A stretch of DNA of 64,000 bases from Capitella teleta (Eukaryota; Annelida; Polychaeta; Capitellidae). The translations under genes were made by a program, and so were the position numbers. Location: NCBI GenBank assembly GCA_000328365.1, contig KB305828.1, forward strand, positions 7,949-71,948, given 5' to 3'. Shown piece by piece: positions 11,201 through 22,053 of the stretch. Under the pieces are notes generated by a model, which saw nothing but the letters and a program-made list of their open reading frames with translations, made no database searches and had not been told where the DNA came from. Numbering within the stretch: position 1 is the first letter of the stretch; each line of letters opens with the position of its first letter.

Positions 11201-12165
11201 CGAACGTATTTCATTATTGATAAACAGACACATGTGTGACCACGTCTTATTGTTGTTGAAGAAGTCACATGACGTGATCATGTGATATAAACACAAAATG
11301 GCGAATTAGCCGAAGCGTCATCCTTTCGAAAAAAAATCTCATTTTCTTATTTGTAGCATCGATCGCTCGGATAAATTGTTCGTAAGAGGTGCAATGTTTA
11401 AACTAATTATATAACGGTTCTATTGAGTGTATTCCTAGGTGTGCAATGCTTGCAATGGCTCTCAACAAGCACGCGCTATGGCTCTAAATGGATCTGATAT
11501 GTGCCTGTAATGTAATGCATTTATGCAAACGGATATTTCAGTCACACTTGTGGGCTTACAGCAACAGTATGGTCTGGCAGTATGGAGCTACAATATTACG
11601 ACCTATTAACCTCAAAGCTACAAATCCCAGAATGCACAGCACTCATTATTTTTGAACTCAAGACCTTTATGTTTAATAAAAAGATTATTAACTTATGCGA
11701 AAATTTGAGCGTTTTTGGTTCGCCGAAACTGGGATCTGCGATAATCGAGAGAACGAATAACAGGGTTGCCATGGAAACGGGGGGACATGTAAGGACCACT
11801 TTTCACGAGCGATGTCGAATCTGGGTAATATACACGCTAATCTCCATATCTATGGTTTTGACGTTTTCGGTGTGCTGAAACCGGCAACTGCGATTTTCAA
11901 GCGAACAAATGACAGCGTTGCCATGGCAACAATTGGAGCATGTAGAAAGTTGAGGAACATGTGCTTATCCCTTTTCATGAGCGATGCCTGATCTGGTTCA
12001 CTAGGTGACAGCAAGAAGCTCATCCCCACAGATTATGCACACAGAATGCAGCTTGTACACACTAAGACACCATATTATCGCTCATTACTTACTTTTGGAC
12101 TCTTTCTCTTTTTTTTGACCGGTGACTTTCGCCAGTTTGGTCGCACGTTTCGTTTTCCTCCCCAT
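8285..12165 (-). CDS. TPR protein, Acl4-like assembly chaperone of ribosomal protein RPL4
   Basis: Eleven exons give 401 residues: 12165-12093, 10370-10330, 10160-10014, 9858-9709, 9598-9489, 9436-9313, 9239-9003, 8954-8901, 8696-8610, 8559-8484, 8391-8285. The start MGRKTKRATKLAKV is basic. Tetratricopeptide units follow from about residue 40 (AQRFCQKALEMEPNNIRVIETSG; LGDLENAKRCFCRAIELEP; KAHCNIAEIYLTDA). Then comes SAAKLCIEV-type helix, the block LLLDEDDEVLEVWYLLGWSNHL, and an acidic Glu-run tail (GDEEENGEEEE). This order matches the eukaryotic Acl4 family, which in yeast escorts newly made RPL4 to the nucleus for 60S assembly; the role here is inferred. Intron 1 (1.7 kb) holds the inverted-repeat element at 10702-11555. 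The Glu repeat is encoded by a (GAG)n tract prone to slippage. AATAAA (minus) at 8257-8252 lies 28 bp past the stop. Confidence 0.82.
10702..11555 (+). mobile_element. Inverted-repeat element, copy 2 (complete, 854 bp)
   Basis: The left end TTCCACAAGTGTAACTGA and right end TCAGTCACACTTGTGGG are inverted repeats (15 of 17 match). Just inside the left end is a perfect palindrome, GTAACTGAT..ATCAGTTAC. TTACAGCAACAGTA occurs immediately outside both ends (10688-10701 and 11556-11569), a perfect 14-bp direct repeat that looks like a target-site duplication. It sits in intron 1 of the Acl4-like gene. No transposase frame is visible, so it is probably non-autonomous. Confidence 0.82.
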
Positions 12166-12301
12166 GAAGAATCTATGGCGACTGTCACAAGACTAGAAAT
12201 ATGCTATAAGTTCACTATACTGTCAAAAAACAGAAAAGCATGCAGCCTGCGCTGTGGCTATTCGTCCGAAATATCGCGTTATTCGTCCGCGTTCAGATAA
12301 T

Positions 12302-12353
12302 TTCATAACGCACTTTTTGTAAATTCATAAAGCACTTTATATAACGTTATGGC
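12302..12353. promoter_or_regulatory. TCATAACG-type motif cluster upstream of the Acl4-like gene
   Basis: TTCATAACGCACTTTTT (12302-12318), a variant TTCATAAAGCACTTTA (12324-12339) and the inverted core ATAACGTTATGG (12341-12352) lie 137-190 bp upstream of the start codon of the minus-strand gene. Confidence 0.5.
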
Positions 12354-13375
12354 TGTTCGTAGAAATGAACCAATTACTTTGTGTTGCATTGTTTGTGTAT
12401 TGTGCATATTTTGAAATCACAATCAAGCTATAAAGTTGCGCAGTGCATTCAGTTTCATCAGACAATTTGCATTTAATTATGGGTGATAATTAAAAATAAA
12501 AATATAAGAGAAGCACAAAGAATCCAGATGTCAAAACATTGCATTTATTGGCAGACATATGCATCGAAAGTAATTTGAAGAAAAAAAAAAACAAACAAAA
12601 ACCACACCAATTATGTATGATAAGCCCAAAACTGATAACCTAGATTATCGGAGCAAAGTACGATCGAAATACCTTGTGCATTGATATCGTCTTGTGACTT
12701 AGTAAATAATATGATTAATTAAGAAGCTGGAGATCTGGAGAAGAATTCTGCTAATGAGATAATTCATTAGTCGGTATTTGAGATTTGCCAGTGGGAATTT
12801 CAAGCCAGGAAATCAAAAACAGTCATAGAAGTATATTGATAAATTATAGAGTAATTATTAGGTAAATGCTTGTGTTATCTGAGAAAATAATTATTGGTAC
12901 ATTTAAAAGGAGCAGTGAATAATTAACCTGCAGTTCAAATATGATTAAATCACCCTCAAATATCAATCAAAATATAACATTTAGTTCAAAGTAAATACTG
13001 TCAAATGGAAAAAAGACCACCATTACTGTAATAACAAGTAAGTAATCTGAAGTCTTGCAATTCAAAACAATCGTTATGTATACGTCAGAACGATCAACTG
13101 GCCAATGGGAGAAAAAAAAAAAAATCCAGATTAAAAACACTGCAATTGAGTCATAGCAATCATTGCAAAGAAAATATTGAATGAGGTTTTTAAATTTGAA
13201 TTTGATACAAAATAAACTGTGGAATGTTACAAAAATTACGCAATAACTTGAGTAGTGGACGAGGTTCGTTCAAAAGATGTAAATAAGTCAGAAATTACCC
13301 TCAGTAAATCACAATTTTGTTCCGAACGGCTGCATCTGTGACCAGTGAGAGAGAGGCTGGTGAGTATAGAGGACC
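12354..13375. other. AT-rich intergenic spacer, no gene seen
   Basis: Between the promoter of the Acl4-like gene and the SOAT stop codon I see only AT-rich sequence with short A-runs. No open frame resembles a protein, and there is no RNA gene or element end. It presumably contains the SOAT 3' untranslated region. Confidence 0.6.
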
Positions 13376-16300
13376 TTAAACGCCGGTGACGTTGGACAGT
13401 TCACAAAACCAGGAACGTGGTGTCAAGTAATCGAAGATAAAATTGTCCTGCAAAAAATGAATAAAATGAGACAAAATATTGATTTTGGATTAGGTTGAGA
13501 CTAACTGAGACGGGAGGACATCTCTGCCTGGCGTACCACTCCATGCTGTAGAGACACATGAGCATGCCATTGCCAGTGAACAGGGCTACCCACATGAACA
13601 CATTGCCACTGCGCTTGGCTTTGCTGGGCAGGAAAATGAAGCCAACTGCAATTACACAAGAATTATGTAAGCAGAGAGAGAGGTCAATGACTCACATCCT
13701 GCCCCGCCAAACATCAGGAAAAGAACAGGGTAGAAAAACTTGAAGGTCACGGTGAGAATGTATTCGTGAAACACGGCAGAGAGACCAAACACAGATGCCA
13801 TAGCCACGGGACGGTAATTAGCGCCAAGCAGCTGAAAGAACGGTGAGTTGGGGTTATCGCTCAGATCAAACGGACGTACCCTGTAGATGTCTTTGTAGAT
13901 GTAGTTGTAGAGCCAGTCGTGCACCACGACATTCCACGTGCGATAGTAATTGGCAAACGAACTAGAATTCCACCAATCCTGAAAACGAGAGAGATCAGGA
14001 ATCAATCAATTATGACACCGCAAACCGACACAGTTTCCCGTCAGATGAGATACGTTTGAAAAGAACTCACTTTGTAAAACAAGCGATCAGCGAAACGCAG
14101 CATTTCTGCAAAAGCGTTGAGCCATGAATGCAGGATGGCAAAGAAGCCTGAGAAGAAATCAAACATTCAGACGTAACATCACGACGTGAAAACGCACCAA
14201 TGAAGAGAACGAGTGTGCCAGGAAGAATGCTGCCAAACATCGAGAGAATCAGTCGCCGTGGCGACCAGTATTCCTCGTTAAAATTGCGGAACACCGGAAC
14301 GCAGAATCGCTCAAAAATGTAATAGGAGAAGAAGAGGCAGGCAACAACTTGCGCAAAATTCGAAAACACGTAGCTCCAGCGAACGGGCCCTGGGGTCCTG
14401 TGGAGGTCATTCTCAAGGTCATGATATCAGCCAAAATACAGTCAAGGTCATACCTTGGGTACGTGTCTCTGTAGACGAGCGTTGGAGCGAAAAGGAAATA
14501 TAAATAACTGGAGAAGTTCGGACATGGCGTCTCCTCATCTGGGTCCTCCTCTGCAAGAAACAAAACGATCATGTCTGCTGTATTTGACCCCACGGAGGTA
14601 TTGAGTCAGAATGAGGTCAACTCAACCAAATTGAAAACAGAGAAATTAAACTCACTCTTTGCTTTAGATAATTTCAGAGCACGAGGAATGTTTTCACGAA
14701 TGAACGCGTGTTGTTTCATGACAAAACGAACCTGAAAAAAAAAAAAAAAAGATAATTTTCACAGCATAAATTCCTTTGAAGCAAAATGTCAGGATGTAAA
14801 ACAGGAATTGACTCTCGATGAGAATCAAGAATTGAGGCCTTCAAAGGAGGCAGCATTCGATCGCACCTGTTCACAGACGATGATGACCGATGACCCTGGG
14901 GGAAGGTCAGCCGCATTCAGCGTTTGAATCGGCAGAACCAGGAAGAGAATCTGATACACGACATAGCCAGCCAGCCACACGTAATCGGCCCAATCTGAAA
15001 AAAAGACATCAATTAAAAGAGTCACAACCGTTTCATGCAGAATACTCACAGACAGGACCAGACTGACGATTGTTGGACCAATAGTGAAAGAGAGGATAGA
15101 CGACCAGAGTCACGCTGAACTGCATGCAGCACCACAGCCACATAACGCTTGGCAGATCGCCAAACGTGAAGCGAATCAGCTCAAAGCCCAGAACAAGGCT
15201 GCGGGGAAGGAGGAGGGAGTTGTGGACGCACATCATTGGTTCAGTACTCACCCGCCCTTGTCCACCATATCAAAGACCAGAGTGTTCAGAGTAAACACTA
15301 TCAGTATTGCTACAAATATGTGATATATCGTGCGAATGTGGCTGATTTCAAGGAGTTCCCTGAATGAAACGCAAGAATGAAAAGTGAAACGCACGATCAT
15401 AGCCTCTCTCACGTCAGAACGGATCTGCGTGCAATGAACTCCTTTTCGTGAAGCTCGCCATTCTTTCGTCGCCTGAGAAAATGAAAAATAAAATAAGAAC
15501 ATACAGAATAAGAGTCGAGAAATATTTCATTGTTTATACTTTTAAAAAAAACACATTAGCATGAAATAACGCAAACAAAAAATAAAAGTAAATTAGTTTG
15601 ACATCAGAAATTAAATAACAACAAAATATCAGCAAATGAGTACAAATTTTGGCTCTCGAAAACTCAGAAAAACCAAAAGCAATTATTTTTTTCAAGATAC
15701 CGAAGGCGATATTGCTGGTGAGCCCTCCACCACGGTCTGTATGGAACCAGTAGAAACCAGATTTCAAACAGTTTTAATCACACTACCGACAAAAAGCAAG
15801 ACTCATCGAGCAGCACTACGTCACAATTTCACCACAAAAGCAAGATTTGAAGAAGAAAAAAAAAGAAAAAAAAAAACTGAGAAAGAAAGAAAATAATTTA
15901 CACAGAAATATTATGAATAACGTTTTTATAACAGCAGGAGGAATATTACTAAGTTAAAATATCCACCACAGGTAGCAAACTGGGAGGCACCGTATGTTGA
16001 AAGAGAAATACCTTTCATGAAATGTCTTCCCTTTGCCAGCCCTAGAACACAACAACCAGAAGGCAAACCAGGCTATTAATATTCATGAGCAGCTGATTAA
16101 TTATTCATGAGCTTAATAATCTTTACAATTAGCAGCCTCTTCAAAATATTAGTAAACAAACTTCTCTACGGATACAAGGTTTGACGAAAATATTGATAAG
16201 TGAGTCCAACAGGCATTTGTTTGATTAGATTTACTTATCATTAAAAAAAAATAAAAAATAAATACTGTTCAAATTTCCGTTAGTCAATTATGGGAACACA

Positions 16301-19300
16301 AGCCGAATGATTCAACATGCTTTACAGACGACTTTGAGGTTAAATAAAAAGAAAAACCTTCAGCAACAAAAGACAAAAAGCAGAGAACTTGCTGCTCTTA
16401 CCGAATGACATTAGAATTATTGTAGTTAAAATCCCTGTAGGATAAAACAAACAACACATTTGATGCATTTCCACATGACAGCCAAAGAGTTAATCAACAC
16501 ATTAAACACAAACTACGTTCTTCAGTCCTACGAAGATCTGAAGCAATACCATTGTGTTTAAGAGAACAGAGAGTGAAAAAAATATGGCTGACAGCCAAAG
16601 ATCAAATATGAAACCAAACACAATGAACAGATAAGCATTACTGAAGCAGGAGAAAGGATGCTACAGTTGATCATGTGACATCAATGGCATGCCATAGAGG
16701 GCGCCACTCACGTGCGTAGAATGGACGCGGCTCCATTGAGCGATGGCGCTTGTTCAATCTTCTCGACTTCATGCACGAAATCCTCGATGAGGTCCCCCAA
16801 ACGACTCTCAATGTTATCGAGGAGCTCAGACTTCAGGCTCTGAAAATCAACGATGCAAATGTGAAATAATCATCGCATCACATCAAGATCATTTTGCACA
16901 TCAGGCAGAGTTGATGTCAGATGAACGAAATTTAGGAGGATTAACAACCACAACTGGCTGCATTAAACCTGCAGGCCACAAACGGACGTTCATATTTTGA
17001 GTGCACGTATTGAAAAAACTTGAAGATAATTTCCACTGACCAGAGCTTTGTCACGAATCTTCTGCAAATTGACATCTTTCACAACTGCAAGAAAATAAAT
17101 ATTCAACAGTTTTAAAATCGGTAAAATTACAAAAACACTCGGCAGACGAATATTGCGCCTTCTGGTCGTCTGTTAGGAAGCGTAGGTGCAGGGTCTCCAC
17201 GCGGAGCCAATGCTCAATGTTCTGTTTATTCATGAGGCGGTTACAAGCGCAAGTACTCATATGGCAACAAAAACACACGCTTCATGAGGAAAAATATTCA
17301 GTGCATGGATATTGACTTGAGCAAGCAGAGTGTTGATGCTTGCTTTATACATTATGCGCAATTAATCAGCTGTGACCCAGTTAGATCGTCATAGCCGTAT
17401 CAGTTATCAATACATGTTTTGATAATTTATTATTTAATTTATTATTCGATAAAATATGGAGAATAATAAATAATTGTATCAAAAACCAGTTTTTACTATA
17501 TAAAACAAAAATTATGTATGCACATTAAAATATATTATAATTTAGTAGTAAATAAATCCTATATTTCCCATATTCAATCAGCAAATACATGTATTGTGTA
17601 TGGAGTTGTATTCACGTTGATGTGACATTGAATGCATAATCAATGAAACTGCAATTGGGGTCACAGCACAGGCTGCTGTGTCGATTTAAAATGTTACAAT
17701 AGAAAAAAACTCAACAACAAAAATATCAATGATACATCTCTGAACATTGCGTTTTATTTATATTAAACTGATTGAAATCAGCTCAATTAACAAAATCAGA
17801 TTAAATATATTTCCCTCTGATGATCTTCCCATTTTTATCAATTTATATTATTTAAACTAGAAGCATGTGGTGCCTGGATCTAGGAAGCATCTAGGATTAC
17901 ACACTCCCGAGTTTTAATTGCCTCAGCGCCCGCATCAGTCGTTAATTGTATTGCGTAAGGTCTTTAACACAGAGTAGCAGAAATTTAAGTCACCAAACAG
18001 AACAGCAAGCAGCCACGAGATCGTGGCGTTTGGTCGAAATTCCCACATTCAGCTGCCGATGCAGCACATAGCCTCACTCATCAAGGGCAGAACACAAGAG
18101 ACATTAGATATGAATATCAAGGAAAACAAGAAAAAAATAACTTATCTCCAAATATTAGATAATACTGTCAAGTACCAAGTACTACTACAGTCACTGATAT
18201 ATTGATAAACTGATAAAGATTTCAAACGGAAGATTTAATTCTTGTAATATTGCATTCAACATTGTGTAATATAATTGCTTCTATAAAACACACGCAAAAG
18301 ATCACTGGCAAACTACGACCAACATTTGCTAATAATTATACGGCGTTGTTAGCAAAACCTGAACTCAGTTTAAGGACACAGAGTGCACATGCACTAAGAA
18401 TGCACCCTTCAGCTATGAGGTCGTAAACAAACAGACCGCAAGTGAGCTTTGCTTGGTGGTTATTTCAAAGGCAACAACACTCAAGTATTTTGCACAATAA
18501 ATTGTCGGATTAGAATCCCCGGATATCTCCGGGTTTCTCAGAAACAGGATTTGAGACAGGAAAACACTTGAGATATAACTAGCAAACATTTTCCAACTTA
18601 GAAATCAGCAAGAGGGAAGGGAAGCCGTTGTGAGCACATCTGCCGTGCAGGAAAACCGGGCGAGGGAAGCTTCTGATTAAGCACACACAACGCCTAAATG
18701 AACACGGTTGTTACATTGTAATTGAATCTAACCTTTGACCTGAAAATGGACGCACCTTAGATTGCGACACTTGAGACCGTTGGCAGAGGTCAATGACCCT
18801 GATTGGCTGACACAGAGAATTAAAACATTCGGTAAACCAGTCGCATCAGAGGATAAAAGCAGAATATGAGAAAGGCTTCACATTGTGCACATGAGGTTGC
18901 AGGCGAATGACACAGACGAAATTGGCTTCTGCTGTTGATGCAAGTGCAGGGAGGATTGACATATTAGAACTGCCCTCATTCACTACAAGCATAGTACAAT
19001 TTAATGTTTAAACAACTTAGTTACCAGTTATCATTCAAATGATTCAATGGACAGAAAGCATTTTGTATTTTTGCAACATTTCAGTTTTACTATTGCCAGA
19101 GTTTGTGACTCAGCTTGATATTAATTCAATATGAATTCTGAAATGATAACATAAAATACCTGAATAGTATCTAATTTCACCCCACAACAACACTAATTGA
19201 AAAAGGAACATAAATTGTTTATTGAGTGGGAGTAGAGGGGACTATCATCACTAATATCCGCAGCAAAAATTGTCAAGATGTTCCATTCCATCACGTATAT

Positions 19301-20877
19301 TCTTTTGACGTTATTATTTAGCATAAGGTCACAAGGTCACAATACAATAATCAGTTGAGCAATGCTGACTGGCTGGCTTGATCACGAGAGAGAGAGGTGC
19401 TGTGATTACAAATTTATGCCCAGAATCGCGAGAGATGTTTGTCTAAAACAGGTGAAAAAGTCCTGTTAATGTTAGGCTAGTTCAGAGTTTTTAAACAATA
19501 CCCCCCTCCTACTTCCACAAGTGTAACTGATCTGATTATCAGTTACAGTTTGGCAATGTCGCCCCAATAGCGGACATTGTGGTTTATTATTGAGAGGTGA
19601 TCGTCGAATCGAATGACCGGAAATGGCCCATATGGGTATAACATATGCGTTACCAATACCTGATGATGTAACAAAACTTCAAGTTACACAATATAGTTAT
19701 AAAATATTATTGCCGACAACAAACGGCTGAGAGCGCTCGGGCTGTGAATTGTCGGCGTTGTGAGCATGCGCAGAAGATGTAAACAAGAGCACGTTTCCTG
19801 GGCACCTGACGTTATGACCATAGCTGTCGTAAATATTACGACCGTTATGATTCAGAATGAAGCTGAACATGCTGCATGTTCTCCTTCGTTTTTGCCATCA
19901 TCTATTTCACAATTGGCGACAGGCAGATAAGATAGCGCTGAATTGGCTTTCTCTCATCGTTACCTTTAAAGTTAACATTAAACTCTGGTGACAACGATTT
20001 AATGTGCTTGCGAACGTATTTCATTGTTGATAAACAGACACATGTGCGACCACGTCTTATTGTTGTTGAAGAAGTCACATGACATGAATTTTCTTATTTG
20101 TTGCCGCGATCGCTCGGATAAATCGTTCGTAAGAGGTGCAATGTTAAAACTAAGTATACAACGGTTCTATTGAGTATATTCTTAGGTGTGCAATGCTTGT
20201 AATGGCTCTCAACGAGCAAACGCTGTGGCTCTAAATGAATCCGATATGTGCCTGTAATCTAGTGCATTTATGCAAACGGATATTTCAGTCACACTTGTGG
20301 GCTTACCCCCATCCATTTAATGATTGATTAATATATGAGTTAAAAAGTTATTAATAATAATTCTCATTGTGATCACGAACATCAACTATTCAATATCACA
20401 AATTATCGAATATGATACAAATGCTTATGATTAACATAATGCAATATCCCACTAAAATCGAAATTCTCGAATTCAGAAAATATTAGAATGAAAATTGCGA
20501 TAACTTCGGTTGTGGATAAAAACAAAATAATTGCAGTGTTATATCAGTTATGGCACATTCTTCCCGAATACGCGATGAATTAGTTCAAAGAGCAAATAAC
20601 AATTTTTCGGCTGTCAAAATCCGAGGGCACATTTGGTTATGATTTGAATTCATCATTTGGCTATTTGCTGATCTGGGGTCAAAATCACGAACCTGTCACC
20701 GTAAATTCCGCTAAGGCCAGAATTTAACCACACGACCACGAGGATATTGAATGAAAATAGGAACATAAATTGTTTATTGTTATATCCGGACGATTAAAAC
20801 ACGTTACCTTGAGAAACGCTTTCAGCTTCGGCCGATTTAAGTCCATCTCCTTTTCCGGGACTCACTTCGTCCGCCAT
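13376..20877 (-). CDS. SOAT1: Sterol O-acyltransferase (ACAT), MBOAT family
   Basis: Seventeen exons join in frame to 549 residues (human SOAT1, 550): 20877-20808, 17084-17041, 16839-16712, 16041-16012, 15736-15701, 15472-15413, 15359-15252, 15198-15050, 14994-14867, 14731-14656, 14550-14454, 14397-14198, 14147-14071, 13978-13880, 13831-13696, 13645-13506, 13447-13376. The enzyme joins fatty acyl-CoA to cholesterol in the ER membrane. Landmarks: [20 protein letters not shown] before the first membrane helix; [38 protein letters not shown]; the SOAT signature FYKDWWNSSS (proposed catalytic Asn); and VFHEY with the proposed catalytic His. The tail WYARQRCPP...DYLTPRSW matches SOATs and not DGAT1. 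The start ATGGCGGAC lies in a YY1-like context. SOAT1 versus SOAT2 cannot be separated in an invertebrate. The 3.7-kb first intron holds the repeat at 19512-20302; the rest of it (about 17,300-19,500) is AT-rich with nothing recognised. Confidence 0.95.
19512..20302 (+). mobile_element. Inverted-repeat element, copy 3 (791 bp)
   Basis: It is collinear with copy 2 throughout, including both terminal inverted repeats and the subterminal palindrome. A few internal deletions make it about 60 bp shorter. The flanks ATACCCCCCTCCTA (19498-19511) and TTACCCCCATCCAT (20303-20316) agree at 10 of 14 positions in the same register as the perfect duplication around copy 2, as expected of an older insertion. 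It lies in intron 1 of SOAT. Confidence 0.8.
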
Positions 20878-20933
20878 TTTCACTTGAATATCAACTCGCG
20901 TCGAAAGAGCGGAGAGAACTTCACTGCTTGAAG

Positions 20934-21022
20934 AACGTTATGACTCAGATGATTCACGTTTCTCTTTTGAATCATAACGCACTCAAATGAATCACGTTTC
21001 TGCTTGAAATCATAACGCACTC
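20934..21022. promoter_or_regulatory. TCATAACG-type motif cluster upstream of SOAT
   Basis: AACGTTATGACT (20934-20945, reverse), ATCATAACGCACTC (20971-20984) and AATCATAACGCACTC (21008-21022) lie 57-145 bp upstream of the SOAT start codon. The last two sit in an imperfect direct repeat of about 38 bp (AATGAATCACGTTTCT.. spacing), so the motif may have multiplied by local duplication here. Confidence 0.5.
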
Positions 21023-21244
21023 TATAATCTCCTTTAACCACGCCAATAACCACCTCGCGATATTTCACGCAAAATTCGATTGTCATATTTCTGCCATTTC
21101 CAGACATTGCTTTCAACAAGGTGAGAAAGGGCTTTTATCGCAAGAATCGGCTTCTTAAATCAATGAGGATATTGTTGTTTAACTTTATGATTAGTATCAT
21201 AAGTATGTCCCTTTGTTTGTAAAGGTTGTGGCTTCCCGCCCAGT

Positions 21245-21395
21245 CACAGGCACAGGGGGTCTTACCAGTGAGCGAGCAGATATGGACAAAACTCAATGCA
21301 GTGAATGCTTTCTGTCTATATATATATATATTATTATATACTGTCTAGAAGGCATTCCATGTATCCATCGCCCACTGGTAAGACTGCCTGTGCGC
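21245..21395. repeat. Imperfect hairpin with AT-rich centre
   Basis: GTCTTACCAGTG at 21259-21270 faces its exact complement at 21373-21384, and CACAGGCA at 21245-21252 faces TGCCTGTG at 21385-21392. Weaker pairing continues inward to a TATATATA core near 21320. It lies in the interval between SOAT and the caspase. No target duplication was found. The remaining spacer, 21396-22053, shows nothing recognisable except degenerate TAACC repeats near 21650. Confidence 0.6.
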
Positions 21396-22053
21396 CCAGT
21401 GCGCAGCGAGCGGGTCATGGTTCACGGGACAAGCAGACCTGTATGAGTATCATAGTATGAGTCATGTGGGACAATAATCATAGATATGGGATTGCATATA
21501 CGCCGAGTGAGACTTTGGTGCCCTGGATGGTGTCGGTATTCTAGTCCCAGAGTGGCTTAGATATAGCATCATATACATAATAACTGATAACAAGATGATA
21601 TGACATACATGAGATTAGCCCGCATCAAGCAGAAATCCAGTTTCCCTTACCCTAACCTAATCTAACCTTAACCTCCCCGGCCTCTTGGAGGTGGGCATGT
21701 ACATAAATATCTACGGGACAAGACTTCAGGTCACATACTGATGGAGACAATCCGGATTATGTACTTAATTAGGAATCAGTTTCTGGTTAAGCTAATTAGC
21801 TAACTCTGGCTTAGTTGATTTAATTGCTCCAATAGGCCTATACATGTCATATCATGTGTTACATAACTCTTTAGCGGAGGAGGTGCCACACGTCATTCAG
21901 TCCCATTGGTGATCACTTTGAATGCGTTTTTAATGCAAACAAAATTCTAATGGTTGCCCGATTTGTACTTTTAATTTATGTAGGAGCTGATGACTTTGAT
22001 CAGCAATGCCTTTATCATATCTTGTTTGATTCCAGTGAGTCGCACATATTGAT

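Noticed and set aside
17051-17278. 75-codon minus-strand frame next to SOAT exon 2
   Set aside because: It reads through a different frame than the spliced SOAT exon 17084-17041 and would break the otherwise perfect frame of the gene.
21640-21675. CCCTAACCTAATCTAACC, telomere-like repeat
   Set aside because: The units are degenerate and only a few long, which is not convincing as an interstitial telomere.
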